A stretch of DNA of 64,000 bases from Hemibagrus wyckioides (taxonomy: Eukaryota > Chordata > Actinopteri > Siluriformes > Bagridae): positions 21,045,836 through 21,109,835 of the forward strand of contig NC_080717.1 in NCBI RefSeq assembly GCF_019097595.1. Reading direction: 5' to 3'. Positions 1 through 11,571 of the stretch are shown piece after piece. The notes under the pieces are model-generated. The model was not told the DNA's origin, did not search any database, and saw only the letters and a list, made by a program, of their open reading frames with translations. A program made the translations under genes and the position numbers. Numbering within the stretch: the stretch's first letter is position 1; every line of letters starts with the position of its first letter.

Positions 1-654
1 GAACTGATCTTATCTCATGAATCAGTAAATACATCAAAATAAAGCAAATGACTCAAAACAATTCTCAAAACAAAATCATGCACCAGTTACCGTTACTGTC
101 TAACCATTAGGGCCAATCAAACATACCGTACGACAAATGTCAGTGATGACTCATTAGAAAGGGTGGAGAGATTAGCGTCGACCCCGCACAATAGTCATCA
201 TAGGGCGAATGTGTAGGCTGACAGCTCTACATTTGCATCATTCAGATGTGCAGAATTATTACGGACAGACAAACAGCTGACTCAAAAAGTCAGTCTTCGA
301 GTGTACTGCTAAAATTGTTGCATAAAGCACTTTTGTTCGTTACGTAAATGATCACACAAAAGGATAATTGAGATTGATGAATGTCATTTATGACGAGAAT
401 GCATCATCATGGGTTTCGCAATGAGGGCAAAAGGTGTGGCCTAATGTCAAACCCAACTATGTAGTATATGCTCTGGGTAAAATATATTACATATATTATA
501 AATATATGAATATATTATAGAACATATTATATATACACCTTCATATGCATTCATTTCTAACATCCAAGATGTAGTATTTCTGATTCACACCTACTGTTCC
601 TGGGGCCACAATCTTGAACAAAATAAACCAGTTACTAAAGATGAATAAGTGACT

Positions 655-682
655 GAATGAATGAATGAATGAATGAATGAAT
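655..682. repeat. (GAAT)n microsatellite
   Basis: About seven copies of the tetranucleotide GAAT are visible. Confidence 0.85.
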
Positions 683-915
683 GGAGGGAAAACGTCTTAA
701 CATATGCCAATACAACCAGTAATAATAAGTTAATTGAGTTAATTGAATTGAGGTTAAAAAAAAAAAGAAAAGCTCTGATACTTTAGCTAGAACTAATAGC
801 ATGGGATCAACAATTACATTTATCTTACGTGAATTTCTAAAACATGGCAAAACATGGCAACTTTTCACAAGTGGATGACCTTGTTTTATGTTTTCACCAT
901 ATTATGTTTGACAGT

Positions 916-918
<3 letters not shown>

Positions 919-957
<39 letters not shown>

Positions 958-961
958 TCTG

Positions 962-1040
<79 letters not shown>
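919..1040. repeat. (TA)n microsatellite, two blocks
   Basis: Two long TA tracts (about 919-953 and 966-1039) are split by the unit tagatctgtatt. The same unit recurs at 1214-1225 ahead of a third TA tract (about 1226-1294). Confidence 0.9.
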
Positions 1041-1041
<1 letters not shown>

Positions 1042-1042
1042 A

Positions 1043-1222
1043 TCAAACAAGATTATATACGCTTGTGGTTTGGCATTGTAGCCTATAGCCTAGACTTTAT
1101 ATAGACTTGGGGTGGACACTATAGAAAACCTGATGATGATGTAATACATTTCACATGGATTTTTATCTCAAGTACAAGCTCGATCCAGTTGTTTAAAGGC
1201 TTGTCCATATTCTCTAGATCTG

Positions 1223-1297
<75 letters not shown>

Positions 1298-1381
1298 TTC
1301 TATAGTGTCCACCCCAAGTCTATATAAAGTCTAGGCTATAGGCTACAATGCCAAACCACAAGCGTATATAATCTTGTTTGA
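1043..1381. repeat. Perfect 84-bp inverted repeat with 171-bp spacer
   Basis: Bases 1043-1126 are the exact reverse complement of 1298-1381; I compared all 84 positions and saw no mismatch. Outside them the similarity stops within a few bases. The spacer (1127-1297) contains about 90 bases of unique sequence and a TA tract. Each arm has a TA tract on its left side only, so this is not a simple symmetrical transposon. It looks like a recent inverted duplication seeded by TA repeats, or an assembly artefact. Confidence 0.9.
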
Positions 1382-1555
1382 ATTCCGCACGAATGAAGTA
1401 ATTCCAAGAAAAGGCGTCAAATCTCATCTAATTATTTCCCCCCCTAACGATTTTATTAAATTAGATTTGCATTCTTTCTTTCTTTCTTTCTCAGTGCTGG
1501 ACAAAACAAAACACCAACCCAAATCGCTGTGCATATTAATGAGGCGCGAGCGAGC

Positions 1556-1564
1556 TTTTTAAAA
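1556..1564 (+). promoter_or_regulatory. TATA-like element, candidate cxcl14 core promoter
   Basis: The run tttttaaaa lies about 230 bases before the cxcl14 ATG. It is followed by a G+C-richer stretch (1565-1600) of the kind seen at fish transcription starts. Weak evidence: position and base composition only. Confidence 0.35.
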
Positions 1565-1789
1565 GCTGCCGCTCGCGCGCACGGTCAGATCTGTGGACAG
1601 TCAGTGGTGGAGTCACTTCAACCTGCTTTACTGCTGTAACCTGCTGAGACACGCAAACACACGGAAGTACCAAGTAGACCAGCTTTAACACTGTTTATGT
1701 CACAAGACGTCTTGAAAGGCAGGATATTAAGATTTTAGAGCGCGTGCGTTCGGTGAAGAGAAACCCGGAGCTCCTCAACCTGCACTGGG

Positions 1790-4700
1790 ATGAATCGCTG
1801 CACAGCCGCGTTACTTCTGTTGGTCATTGCAGTTTATTCGCTGAACACAGAAGGTAAACAGTGTTTGCATTACTTTTGGGTTTTTTTTTATGTCTCAGAC
1901 TAAAATATATTGCAAGTACAATATGCTACATTCTCAGAAAAACAGCCCTAATAAACTGGATCTTTTACCTGTTATCACTGGGGTGGACTTGGACTTGGAC
2001 TATGCACTTTTTTATATATATATATATATTTTACCTGCTTGTGAATCACTATTTTCAGCACATAGTTGAACCTTACAGAACAATGTTATGCTTTTTTTTT
2101 TTTTATTAGCTTCTAGAATAAAGAATAAAAAAAAATCCCAGATGGTTTGGAAGAACATTCTGGAAACGTTTGGTTTTTCTGTTTCCACAATGTTCTGAGG
2201 ATTTTTTTTTTCCCCATCCAGGACAGTTTTCTTTCGCAAATCGCAAAACGTTCGGAGAACATTTCACTAACATTCCCATAACTTTTATATATCCTTGTGA
2301 TGGTTTTCCAGAACATTCAGAACAGAGTAATCTGAAGTTCCTTGCATTTGTGTTTTAAAGTTCCCCCGAACACTAAGGAACCTTTTCATGGTACCATGAT
2401 ATAAAAGCAATCACATTTGAACTTCTTGGAAACCTGGTGGTTAACCGTTCTGGTTTGAAGAATGTTTCCCTAATGTTTTGGGAATCCCGCAGGAATCTTG
2501 TGGAAGATCTTCCCCTTGTTTTTTATTGCAACCTTTAAATATCTTAAACATCTGAGCATGTTGGCTTGGAGACTGTTGTGTTTTTCTCATTCAGGAACAG
2601 CACTGACCTTGTTAACCAAAATAGAATGTTCCCAGAAAGTTATGAAATTGGTCCACCACCATGCACCCAAGGAAGGCAAATGCTAATGTTAGGGAAATGG
2701 TTTGTGTTTGATTGAAAGGTAAATGTCATGCACCCGTGCAGGCAAAACAACGTCCAGAAAAAATAGAGTCTAACAGTGCATCACAGCAGGTATAGGTAAT
2801 TTTGGATATTATGTGTGAAGGTGACTGGCTTTTCTTCCTGCCTTCTATTTGGTTTCATGCATGTGTCCGAGTGTGATATCAGGGATTGATCCAGGTTACT
2901 GCTCAGTATAATATTAAACTATCCCTGCTTAGAGAAACACCTAGTTTTTTTTCTTCTTGAGTAAAAACAATTCTTCAAGCAAAGTTGGCACAGTAGTGGT
3001 GTTTAGTGGCTCTATGTGTTGGTTGAGTTAGTTTTGGCCCCTGGCCTGGGAGGATGCTGAGTGGAACAGGAGAAGATTGATGGAGCAGAAGATGTAGGTC
3101 ACACGTCCCTTTAAAGCCAGCAATCTAAACACACACACACACACGCCTTCCACTGACTCGGCATGGTGGATCGTGCTGCAAACGTATATTTGTAAGGATT
3201 TGCACATGGTTACTGTTAGGGCAAGGAATATGCTCTCCATAATAAAGCAAAGTTGTTGGCATCATGTTTTGCACCTTTAATACCTTTTTCTAAAGGAATG
3301 TTCATGTGGTGTACCTTTAATAAGCTTCCAAATATGTAAAGGTATCCAAGTACAGTATCTAACAATATACAATACATGAAATGTCCCATTGATGGTAGCA
3401 ATCTAACAATTTGTAAAATATAGCCTTATACCATTATCATATTCCATTGGACATCGCAGATGTGCTCTAATTGAATTATACTGAGGAGGTTTTTCTCTTG
3501 AGAAACACTGATTTCTAAAGTATTTCTGTAACCATTCTCTATTAAAACAGCTTACTTTTTTTTTATTACAGCATACAAATGCAGATGCACCAGGAAAGGC
3601 CCCAAGATACGATACAAGGACGTGCAAAAACTTGAAATTAAGCCTAAACATCCTTTCTGCCAGGAGAAGATGATATTGTAAGTTTTAAATCCTCTGTCTT
3701 TTCTCTCCGACTATGCATTCTTATGTCACCCCCCCCCCCCCCCCCCCACAGACAGGATAATCCATCAGTAATGGCAAATAATTAAAGTAAGGAAATAACC
3801 ACTGTATAAAGAGAAAGAATGCGTGTTTGCTGTAAATGGTAACCTGATGGCCGTGCCCATCACTGAGAGCTTGGAAGCTTAGCAGTGGAGCTGCTTACTG
3901 CTCATTTATTATTGACATTGTGTTACATTAGAATCAATGAGACACCAAATGGCATCTCATCTCTTATTTAATTCCAATTATCAGTGCGACGGCTTTATTT
4001 TACCTTATTTTCTCACTGCAGTTGAACAAATATTCTGCCTTTATTTTAAGTTCACAGCATCTATTTTAAGATTATCATAGTAACATTTTGCGTCAGCTAT
4101 AATTTAGTGACATAAATAAACAAAAATCCAGAGTATTTTGGCCTGTAATGCAATGGGGGTAAATATTATGGTAGATTTATTGCAGCTCTGTGAAGTAACA
4201 GGCTTGTATACACGGACCTGCTCGGCCTGTTTACACTCATGTTTATGCTGTTAAAATCCAGGATGGACATAGAAGGATATCAGCTGTGGAAAGCTCTCTT
4301 GAGGAACCCAAAAACAACAACAACACATAAACAGGATGCACAGCTGCCACCTGCTGATCTTATAAGGAGTTACAAACGATATATGCAATGAACATATTCA
4401 AGAGGATCAGTATATATCTGCATGGTGATAGGGATATCTGGATAAATTTAGAATGTATACGATACTTGGGAATGAAGTCATGAATGTGTGAGAAAACTAG
4501 AATCTAGAATTGAGAAACTAGAGACATTTCGCAGCATTTTAATAGCTTCATGCTCAGAGGGGGGCAGTGCTGTATGTTTCAGCAGTTTTGGCACAAAATA
4601 TTCACAAAACTAACAAAAGCACATCCTAAAAGATTAGTAGCATCTCGTTCTTTCATAATTCTCATATAAGGGGACAGATAGCGAAATTGAAACTGAAAAA

Positions 4701-4860
4701 ATCATTACTTATATATGTTATATATTATTATAACTTATTATAATATATTCGCAGTGCCAGAGGACCTCAGTCTAATCCTGCACTAAAACGCTGATCTGTC
4801 TGAAATTTTGGGTCCTGGTCTGAGTGAAAAAACAATCTTGCTGACTGCAGAGAGACTCCC

Positions 4861-4894
<34 letters not shown>

Positions 4895-6302
4895 TTTCCA
4901 GTGTCTGGCAGCAGACCCGCTCTCACAGTTTAGCATTCTGGAAGCCTCCGAAGCCCTATATTAGTTCTCACTCTCTGTTCTCCAAATGTAGTCAAGAGTT
5001 TGGTGTCAAGAGAAGGCCATGCTGGCTACAGTCTTGAATTTTTAAGCAGCAAATGAAAAGTATACTAACCAACAAAGTCTTACTCAGCATCCTTCTGTAA
5101 CTATTAATTGGTTAGCGGGATTATTTTGACCTATTTAGAAACTTTTTGTGGGCTTTGGATTTTATTCTGTTACCTAGCAGAAGATGGCACTTCTTAGAGG
5201 TCGAAGGCAGATTTAATTTAACAGAGTCCTCCTGTAACTGCTTTACAATGTTATTACAGCATTGTCATAATAATCTCAAACTTCAGAATGACAGGACAGA
5301 ACTGGCCACAAGCTAGATGAAAACCTAATAACAAAACGATGTATAGATAGTCTCCTGTTTGCAGATTATGACTCAGTGCATGTCTGTTTTCTCCTTTTCC
5401 TTCTCTTTTTACCCATCCCCTCTGCTCCTTTCGTTATTTCTTTTTCTTGCTCTCTCTCTGTTGCTCAGCGTCACCATGGAGAATGTGTCCCGTTTCAAAG
5501 GTCAGGAATACTGCCTGCACCCCAGACTGCAGAGCACCAAGAACCTGGTGAAATGGTTTAAGATCATGAAGGACAAACACAAGTAAGTGGCAACAACAAC
5601 AGAACAACATCGAATACAAAACACACTCGCCTTTGGATTTTTTACTAATACACTTACGCTTGATTATTATGAAACTGCTGTAACGCTTCCCCCCTTACAG
5701 TCTTAGATTTGGATTGAATCAGTGTGTGGTACAAAGTACTAATAATAAGTAATAGCATTAAAGTTTTTTATTTGATTATTAGATGATGTTAAGTGCCAAT
5801 ACATGCTTGATATTGAAAGAAAATGTAATTGTAATACAGATCTGAGAAAAACACATATAAGGGAGCTAGATGAAATGAGACAAAAACCAAGAATACTCCA
5901 CAACCAAGAACATAGACAGTATGTATAGTATATACACAATGCAACTAAGCAATAACAAGGCACAGGTACTATGGCTACAAGCCAGAGGAGCAAAAATGGC
6001 CACGATCTCTGAGTGAGATGGTAGCATACTGACTCTCCCATATCAGCCAAGCATGAGCATCTTATGTATCAGGAAGAGGGAAAAATAGCAATTACATAGC
6101 AAGAGTGTGCTATGTAATTGTGCTGTGGCTGGCTGAACCTTCAACCTCCACAAATGTATTTATATTTGTATTTATAATGACTAATAATTTTCTAACCATG
6201 TTGGCCCATAGTGAGACCGCTAGGCCGTGAAGTACCTAAAAGATTTTCTGCCGAGATTAATTTTTGGATTATATTTGTTTTAACAGGGTATACGAAGCCT
6301 AA
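1790..6302 (+). CDS. cxcl14: C-X-C motif chemokine ligand 14 (CXCL14)
   Basis: Secreted chemokine; CXCL14 is one of the most conserved vertebrate chemokines. Four coding exons are 1790-1853, 3572-3677, 5469-5582 and 6287-6302, all with GT-AG introns, joining into 99 codons plus TAA. Residues 1-21 form a hydrophobic signal peptide ([20 protein letters not shown]). The mature protein starts near Ala22-Tyr23 and has the CXC motif (CRC) followed by [16 protein letters not shown], a third Cys in PFCQEK, the CXCL14-specific VSRFKGQE segment, the fourth Cys in YCLHP, and a C-terminal helix ending in VYEA. There is no ELR before the CXC. The size (about 77 aa mature) matches mammalian CXCL14. The start ATG is the only one that gives a signal peptide. 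Exon order and phases (1, 2, 2) are regular and no damage is seen. Confidence 0.96.
2110..2690. repeat. Degenerate GAACATTC/GTTCT-rich repeat in cxcl14 intron 1
   Basis: Short variants of gaacattc, ggaacgtt-like and gttctgg words recur on both strands through the interval (for example near 2152, 2190, 2250, 2315, 2440 and 2625). This pattern resembles a diverged minisatellite common in fish introns. The family is not identified. Confidence 0.45.
3729..3747. repeat. Poly(C) run
   Basis: About 19 consecutive C residues in cxcl14 intron 2. Length is likely unreliable in assemblies. Confidence 0.8.
4863..4892. repeat. (CT)n microsatellite
   Basis: About 15 copies of CT in cxcl14 intron 2. Confidence 0.85.
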
Positions 6303-7585
6303 AAATGCCATCGTGTTACAGAGCTACAAAAGGTTGAAATGTCTGTGGAATGTACAAGACCACCAGTGCATCTGTGGATCAGCAGAGGACCAGTTTTCCA
6401 AGCTTACCAAGCACAAGACCTTTTCTTCAGGAACAAAATAGAAAAAACAAATACTCACATTTCAAATGTAATTGTGGTCCAAAACAAGCACTATGTATTT
6501 ATTCCAAGTGTTTAAAAAAAAAAGAAAAAGACTGAGTAAGAAAGTCTGTGTGAATCAGATTTAGATGCAAGTGATCACTGCCTTTTCGGGTGAAATGTGT
6601 TTCTCCTGATATAGGCTTCTCATTTATTTTTGGTCTGATTCATTGTGTTGTGGTATGTTAAAAAGGTTCTGCCACAAATGTTATTTAACTACCTGAGAGA
6701 AGCCATACAATAGTGTATAGTAGTGTGCTGTCCAGATGGTTTAAACAACATAGGGTTATAAAGGGGCTTTTTTCACTTTCCCAGTCATTGTCCATACGTG
6801 AATACAGACCATATGTTATTTTGTTATCTCAGTAAAGCTAGTTTCATATGTGGTGATATAGAGCAAAACCATATTTGAAAAGAGAATATGTCTGTAAATA
6901 AATGTTTACTCTGTGCCATACCATTATACAACAGGTAAGATGAGTCAAACAGGAATTCTGAGCAAGGCAGGTATTGTAAGTTAGGACTGCCAAGTGTGTG
7001 CTCATCTAGGCAAATTTGCTAAACTGTTCCATTTACCTTCATGAACAGCTCTGCACAGCGACATACTATAGAGAGTTATTTAAAACCTCATCTAGTTTAC
7101 CTACAATATCTGAGGCAACATGTGACCATACCACTCCGTTTCGCTACCAAGGTTTTTCCTCCATGCTCACATTTCTGAAATATGAGCGTGTGAAATCTGA
7201 GGCCTACAGTAAGTCTGTTTACCTGAACCTTCGTATTCAATCTTAGCTCATCATAACCACCGCCGCCTCTTCTATAAGGTTTTTTATTACTCAGGCTTAT
7301 TTGATATGAGAAGTCTGGTAGTTTATTTCCACTGAATGGATGGTCATGTAAATCACATGTATGTATCTTGTTAATAAAGAATATTTGGCCTAGGTGTATT
7401 GTTTAGAATTTCATAGTAGAATTATACAGTATGTTGTATGATAAAGCTGTTTCACTATTTAAATATACAATAATAGAAATATTGCATTCTTCGTGTACGG
7501 GTTTACCCACCCAACACTGCTTCAGTTGCATTCCGAGGAGTGTAATGTACAAGCACAGCAATAAAACTATTTAATTGACTCTTAT
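6303..7585 (+). other. cxcl14 3' UTR with three candidate poly(A) signals
   Basis: AATAAA occurs at 6897-6902 (overlapping a Pumilio-type TGTAAATA at 6893-6900), at 7373-7378 and at 7560-7565. The last is followed by a T/G-rich stretch, so the longest transcript probably ends near 7580-7600. The region between has no conserved reading frame. Confidence 0.55.
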
Positions 7586-8240
7586 TCTGACTCTGTGTTA
7601 ACTGCTTATTCTATTCCTGCTCATTTGGTCATATTATAATATAGACATTCATACAAAGTATGTACTCTATATAATGGTGGCAGGATCATGAAGCCAGTAG
7701 CATTAGGTTCTCTGGATTTCCAATGAACTCCCGAAAATGTAATGCTGGGTGAACTGGCAAGTCTAAATCGCCCCACTTTTGAAAGAGTGTGTGAGTGTTT
7801 GTGTGTGCATGTATCCTAGTGATGGACTGGCATCCTATCCAGGGTGTATTCCCAACTTGTGCCCACAATTACATACAGTAGAAAGTTATTTAATACCTCA
7901 TATTGTTTACTTATAATATCAGAGGCAACATGCGATCTTGCCACTCCATTTCTTCCTACAAACACTGTTGATGTTTAACCTCTCCATGCACAGATTTCTG
8001 AAATGTCACATATCATATTATAACAAGTATATAGTTAGTTTCAAGGTGGTAGCTTGTAGCATTAGATTCTCTGGATGTCCTACCATCTGCCAAAAACATG
8101 CGGGTAGGTGAACTGTCAGTTGCCCCAGTTGTGAAAGTGTCTGTTTGTGCATAGATCCTTGTCACTGACTGGTATCGCAGTGCCCAGAGTTCCTGTAATA
8201 AGCTACAGATGGACTGCAACCCTGACCAGGAGAAAGGTCT
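7065..8240. repeat. Diverged tandem duplication downstream of cxcl14
   Basis: Two pairs of similar blocks are visible. About 7065-7190 resembles 7876-8010 (shared gttattta.aacctcat, gaggcaacatg and ccactcc.tttc words). About 7690-7865 resembles 8043-8215 (shared gtagcatta, ttctctggat and aggtgaactg words). The second pair ends in a block (gatggactggcatcc, tccagggtgtattccc) that I recognise as a common fish interspersed repeat tail. Copy one overlaps the cxcl14 3' UTR. Confidence 0.6.
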
Positions 8241-8757
8241 TACTTGATACCAGACTGTGGTGTTGCACTTGCATATAAACAGCAGGTGGCAGTAGTGCAG
8301 TGTATGAATGATGCCTTAACACATTTCATGTTATGGATTTCTGATGTGTCCCAGATTCTGCTCTGGATAAGGCTCGTGCACAATTTGATTTGAATTTCTA
8401 AGTCACTTTTGGACTCCAGATGTCAAAGAATTTCTCATGCATCTTTGACTGAACCAGGTATATTATGTATTAGGTATAATAGGCAGATTCCCAGGCTGGA
8501 TTTAAGGTGAGGAAACAGAAAAAGAAATAGATATATATATGAAAAGAAATACCAGTTTGCATTTACTGCCCACTATTCAACACTGGGTGGTGCTTTTGTT
8601 CAGTCTAGGCCAAGGTCATGCTGATGATTATAATCCCTACATGTCCTTGTAAAAAAAAAACAATCTTGCATTAGATTATTCACCTCTAATGGCTAGTGCT
8701 GTATGGATGGTAAAATCAAGGCTATAAATGTATAAATGAGTGTAACGACATGTCAAA

Positions 8758-8900
8758 CTCTCATCCTGGAAGCCACAGCCTTACAGAAATTTGTATTTTC
8801 CTTCTTCTGATAGAAATTGTAATGCAAATTCAGCCCATCAAGCTAATTAGCTGATGATTTGGACCTGTGTGTTAGGCCCTGCTGTGCTGAGGTAAACCTC
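8758..8900. mobile_element. Possible short non-autonomous DNA-transposon relic
   Basis: The stretch beginning catcctggaagccacagcct and ending near ggtaaacctctgatg resembles a common fish MITE that opens with a 'cctggagggccacagccctgc'-type end and carries a central agctaattag. Termini are too decayed to define. Assignment is from general knowledge of fish repeats. Confidence 0.35.
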
Positions 8901-9027
8901 TGATGCGGCATGATACAGGTGATTTTTGGGGACGTAAACTTAAAGTGTCATGCTGTAGATTAACTCTTCCATCAAAACTCGTGGAATTCTCTTTTGTGAT
9001 ATACTATATTCCCAGCTCATTGAATTC

Positions 9028-9505
9028 AGGTGTTGTTTTTCAAGGACTGGGTTTGGCCCCTTTAGTTCCAGTGAAAGGAAATTTTAATGCTTCAGCATAC
9101 CAAGACATTTTGGACAATTTCATGCTCCCAACTTTGTGTGAACAGTTTGGGGATGACCGCTTCCTGTTCCAACATGACTGCACACCCGTGCACAGAGAAA
9201 GGTCAATAACGACATGGATGAGCGAGTTTGGTGTGGAGGAACTTCACAGAGTCCTGATCTCAACCTGATAGAACACCTTTGGGATGAATTAAGAGCGGAG
9301 ACTGGGAGCCAGATCTTCTCGTCCATCATCATTGCCTGACCTCACATATGCGCTTCTAGAGGAATGGTCAAAAATTCCCATAAATAAACACACTCCAGAA
9401 GGGTTGAAGCTGTTATAGCTGCGAAGAGCGGGCCAACTCCTTATTAAATTCATGTGCATGTAAAGGCAGATGTCCCAAAACGTTTGGCAGTATAGTGTAG
9501 TAGAT
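9028..9505 (+). mobile_element. 5'-truncated Tc1-like transposon
   Basis: This fragment encodes the C-terminal part of a Tc1-type DDE transposase: GLAPLVPVKGNFNA, then LPTLCEQFGDDRFLFQHD (second catalytic Asp region) and GVEELH. After a frame break comes SPDLNLIEHLWDEL (the region with the last catalytic acid). The 3' part ends in an inverted-repeat terminus, cccaaaacgtttggcagtatagtgta, at about 9475-9505. The N-terminal half and the left terminus are absent, so it is dead. Confidence 0.85.
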
Positions 9506-10347
9506 AAGTATACACTGTTATAAAAAAAAACCTGCAACAAATAAAACTGAAAGTATATTATTTTGTAGCATTCGAGGATGCTGCGAAAGGGATTTGAACG
9601 TTTATCAGACAGACGACCCAGTGTAATTTAGTTAATAGACATCAACTAAACTACATTGTTCATTACAGTAGACCTACATTTCCTTCTGACTCAAATAATA
9701 CTATGTAACACGATTTTTGTTCCTGGGTAGTGAACAACATTTTCCAATTACTCTTGATGGAAAATGATAAAAAAAAATTAAAAAAAATTAAAAAATAGCC
9801 ATTAAGACCCTTGAAGTTTGGGTTTGGGCTTTTAAGAGAACGAAAACCTCGAAATTAGCCCATTTTATTGGAAAAATAAAAAAAACTGACCAAAACTAAC
9901 CCAGACTTTCATGGGTTCATTTGGGTTACGAAGAATGGGGGGGGGAAACACTTATTTCCCAGGAACAAGAAAAAAGTAAAAATTTGTTACAGAGTGTAAT
10001 AGAAACCTAAAAATGTTATTTTAATTTATTAGAATATAAGAGGTCACTGGTGATTGATTATACACAGATCAGATGATAAAATGTGTGTTAGAATAGCTCC
10101 ATGAGAGAGGAAACTTGGGAGTCGGGCTCAGCATAACACACTGCTCTGCTCCTGATTTTATTTTAATAAATATCCATTGGAATTTTTTTTTTTGGGGGGG
10201 GGGCTCTTCTGGGAAGACAGACAGATATAAAAGAAAAGAAAAAAAAAATTTCCAGCCAAAAGCGAAAACGCGAAAATTCTAGAAACAGCGCCGTGTCTGT
10301 CAAGTTCTCACGCAGGGGGATGGATGCTGGAGGATGTGAAGTTTGGG

Positions 10348-10375
10348 TGCGCATGCGCACAGCCAGAGGCGGGGC
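10348..10375 (+). promoter_or_regulatory. fam13b promoter: NRF1 palindrome and GC box
   Basis: TGCGCATGCGCA at 10348-10359 is a perfect NRF1 palindrome. A GC box (gaggcggggct) follows at about 10366-10375. Together with loss of the surrounding A+T bias this marks a TATA-less housekeeping promoter just before the first fam13b exon. Confidence 0.65.
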
Positions 10376-10379
10376 TTGG

Positions 10380-10629
10380 ATTTTGGCATGTCTCTGTCCG
10401 TTGTGGGTGTGTTGGCTTTGGGCAGTACTGTAAACGAATTCGCGACGATTCTAAAGCTTATTTTTTTACTCCATTTTAAGCGGTCAAGGAATGAGTTAGA
10501 AGAGCCGAGCATGCCATTCGGGTACCTTAGCTAAATCTTCTGTCGTTCTGCGTTGTGTAAACGAGTCGTGCGGGACGACAAATTGCAAAAAGCAATTTGT
10601 TGCTCTCGATTGTCGTCGGATTTGACCTG
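10380..10629 (+). other. fam13b non-coding exon 1 (5' UTR)
   Basis: The exon 3' end is defined by a strong donor (gacctg|gtaagt, GT at 10630-10631). The 5' boundary is uncertain. It contains a perfect 9-bp stem with a 5-A loop (10578-10586 with 10592-10600), enclosed by gacgac/gtcgtc (10574-10579, 10612-10617). Coding starts in the next exon, 5.7 kb downstream. Confidence 0.6.
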
Positions 10630-10747
10630 GTAAGTGCTCAGCTTTCTCGGTACCCATTTCGGCAACTAGCTTCGAGCTATCGCTGCTAGCTGCCTTACTG
10701 TCTTAGCTTGCTAGCTCGCGACCTGAATGACCACCACAAGCTTTGCC

Positions 10748-10748
<1 letters not shown>

Positions 10749-10780
<32 letters not shown>

Positions 10781-10781
10781 C
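10749..10781. repeat. (TTA)n microsatellite
   Basis: Eleven copies of the trinucleotide. Confidence 0.9.
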
Positions 10782-11515
10782 TCATGCTTGCTTTATTATA
10801 CTTTAACATTATAATAATTGCAGACGCCCCCCCCCTCCAATGAATAATTAATTGAATGAACATTTTACTCTTTTGTTTGTTTTATCTTCTGCACCAATGA
10901 CATTCCAATGCTCATCACAGGCGAAGCTAGTTCACAAGGCTCCTTCGAGAATGGCAAGACTATCGTTATCTCTGTGTTTTTATTGTTAATATTATTATGA
11001 TTTATTCTACATCCTCATCAGTATCAGTTTTATCTCGCCAGCTAAATGGTGGGACGTGAATGTGAATGAATGGTGGTGTCGGTTCGTTAAAAATCATCGT
11101 TACCTCTGCTAAGTTTTACCTCCAGTTAACTTTAGCCAGCTAGCTAGATATTCAGTTGTCCTGGTGGTGTTTTATGCTTTATGTTTTTTTTAAAAGAAAA
11201 AAAGAAACACGTCTCATGTACGGTGTTATCGCTGTACGACTTATGTTATCTTGCTAACTCATCCTGACCTGTCAGATCCAGCGAGCTAGCTAAGTTTACT
11301 AGCGAACATGAGCTGTTAATGATAACTGAGTTATGGTTGGATGCACGCGCCGCTTCCGTTTTATTTGATAATAAAGTATTATCTGTCTGATTTGGTCATT
11401 CTGTATATATTATATTATATTTTATTATATTATATTATATTATATTCTTCTTCAGCCCAGTCTTCATCACTTTCCATTTTCAGTAAGCTTAGGGTAAAGT
11501 TTCGTTTTGGGCAAA

Positions 11516-11518
<3 letters not shown>

Positions 11519-11562
<44 letters not shown>

Positions 11563-11571
11563 TGTGTGTTT
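11519..11571. repeat. (GT)n microsatellite
   Basis: About 26 GT units with one interruption. Confidence 0.9.

Larger units (their letters stand above)
1..1555. other. Upstream intergenic DNA of cxcl14
   Basis: No gene is visible here. The first 460 bases are non-repetitive and carry perfect matches to AP-1 (TGACTCA, 147-153), octamer (ATTTGCAT, 231-238) and PAR-bZIP (TTACGTAA, 340-347) sites, which could be regulatory. From about 650 onward the sequence is dominated by microsatellites and an inverted repeat. The reading frames seen here are products of TA repeats. Confidence 0.5.

Noticed and set aside
844..1104. Open frames of alternating Tyr-Ile
   Set aside because: They are translations of (TA)n microsatellite and have no coding character.
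5359..5586. A frame starting upstream of cxcl14 exon 3
   Set aside because: Its 5' part is intron polypyrimidine tract; only 5469-5582 is exon, as shown by homology and splice sites.
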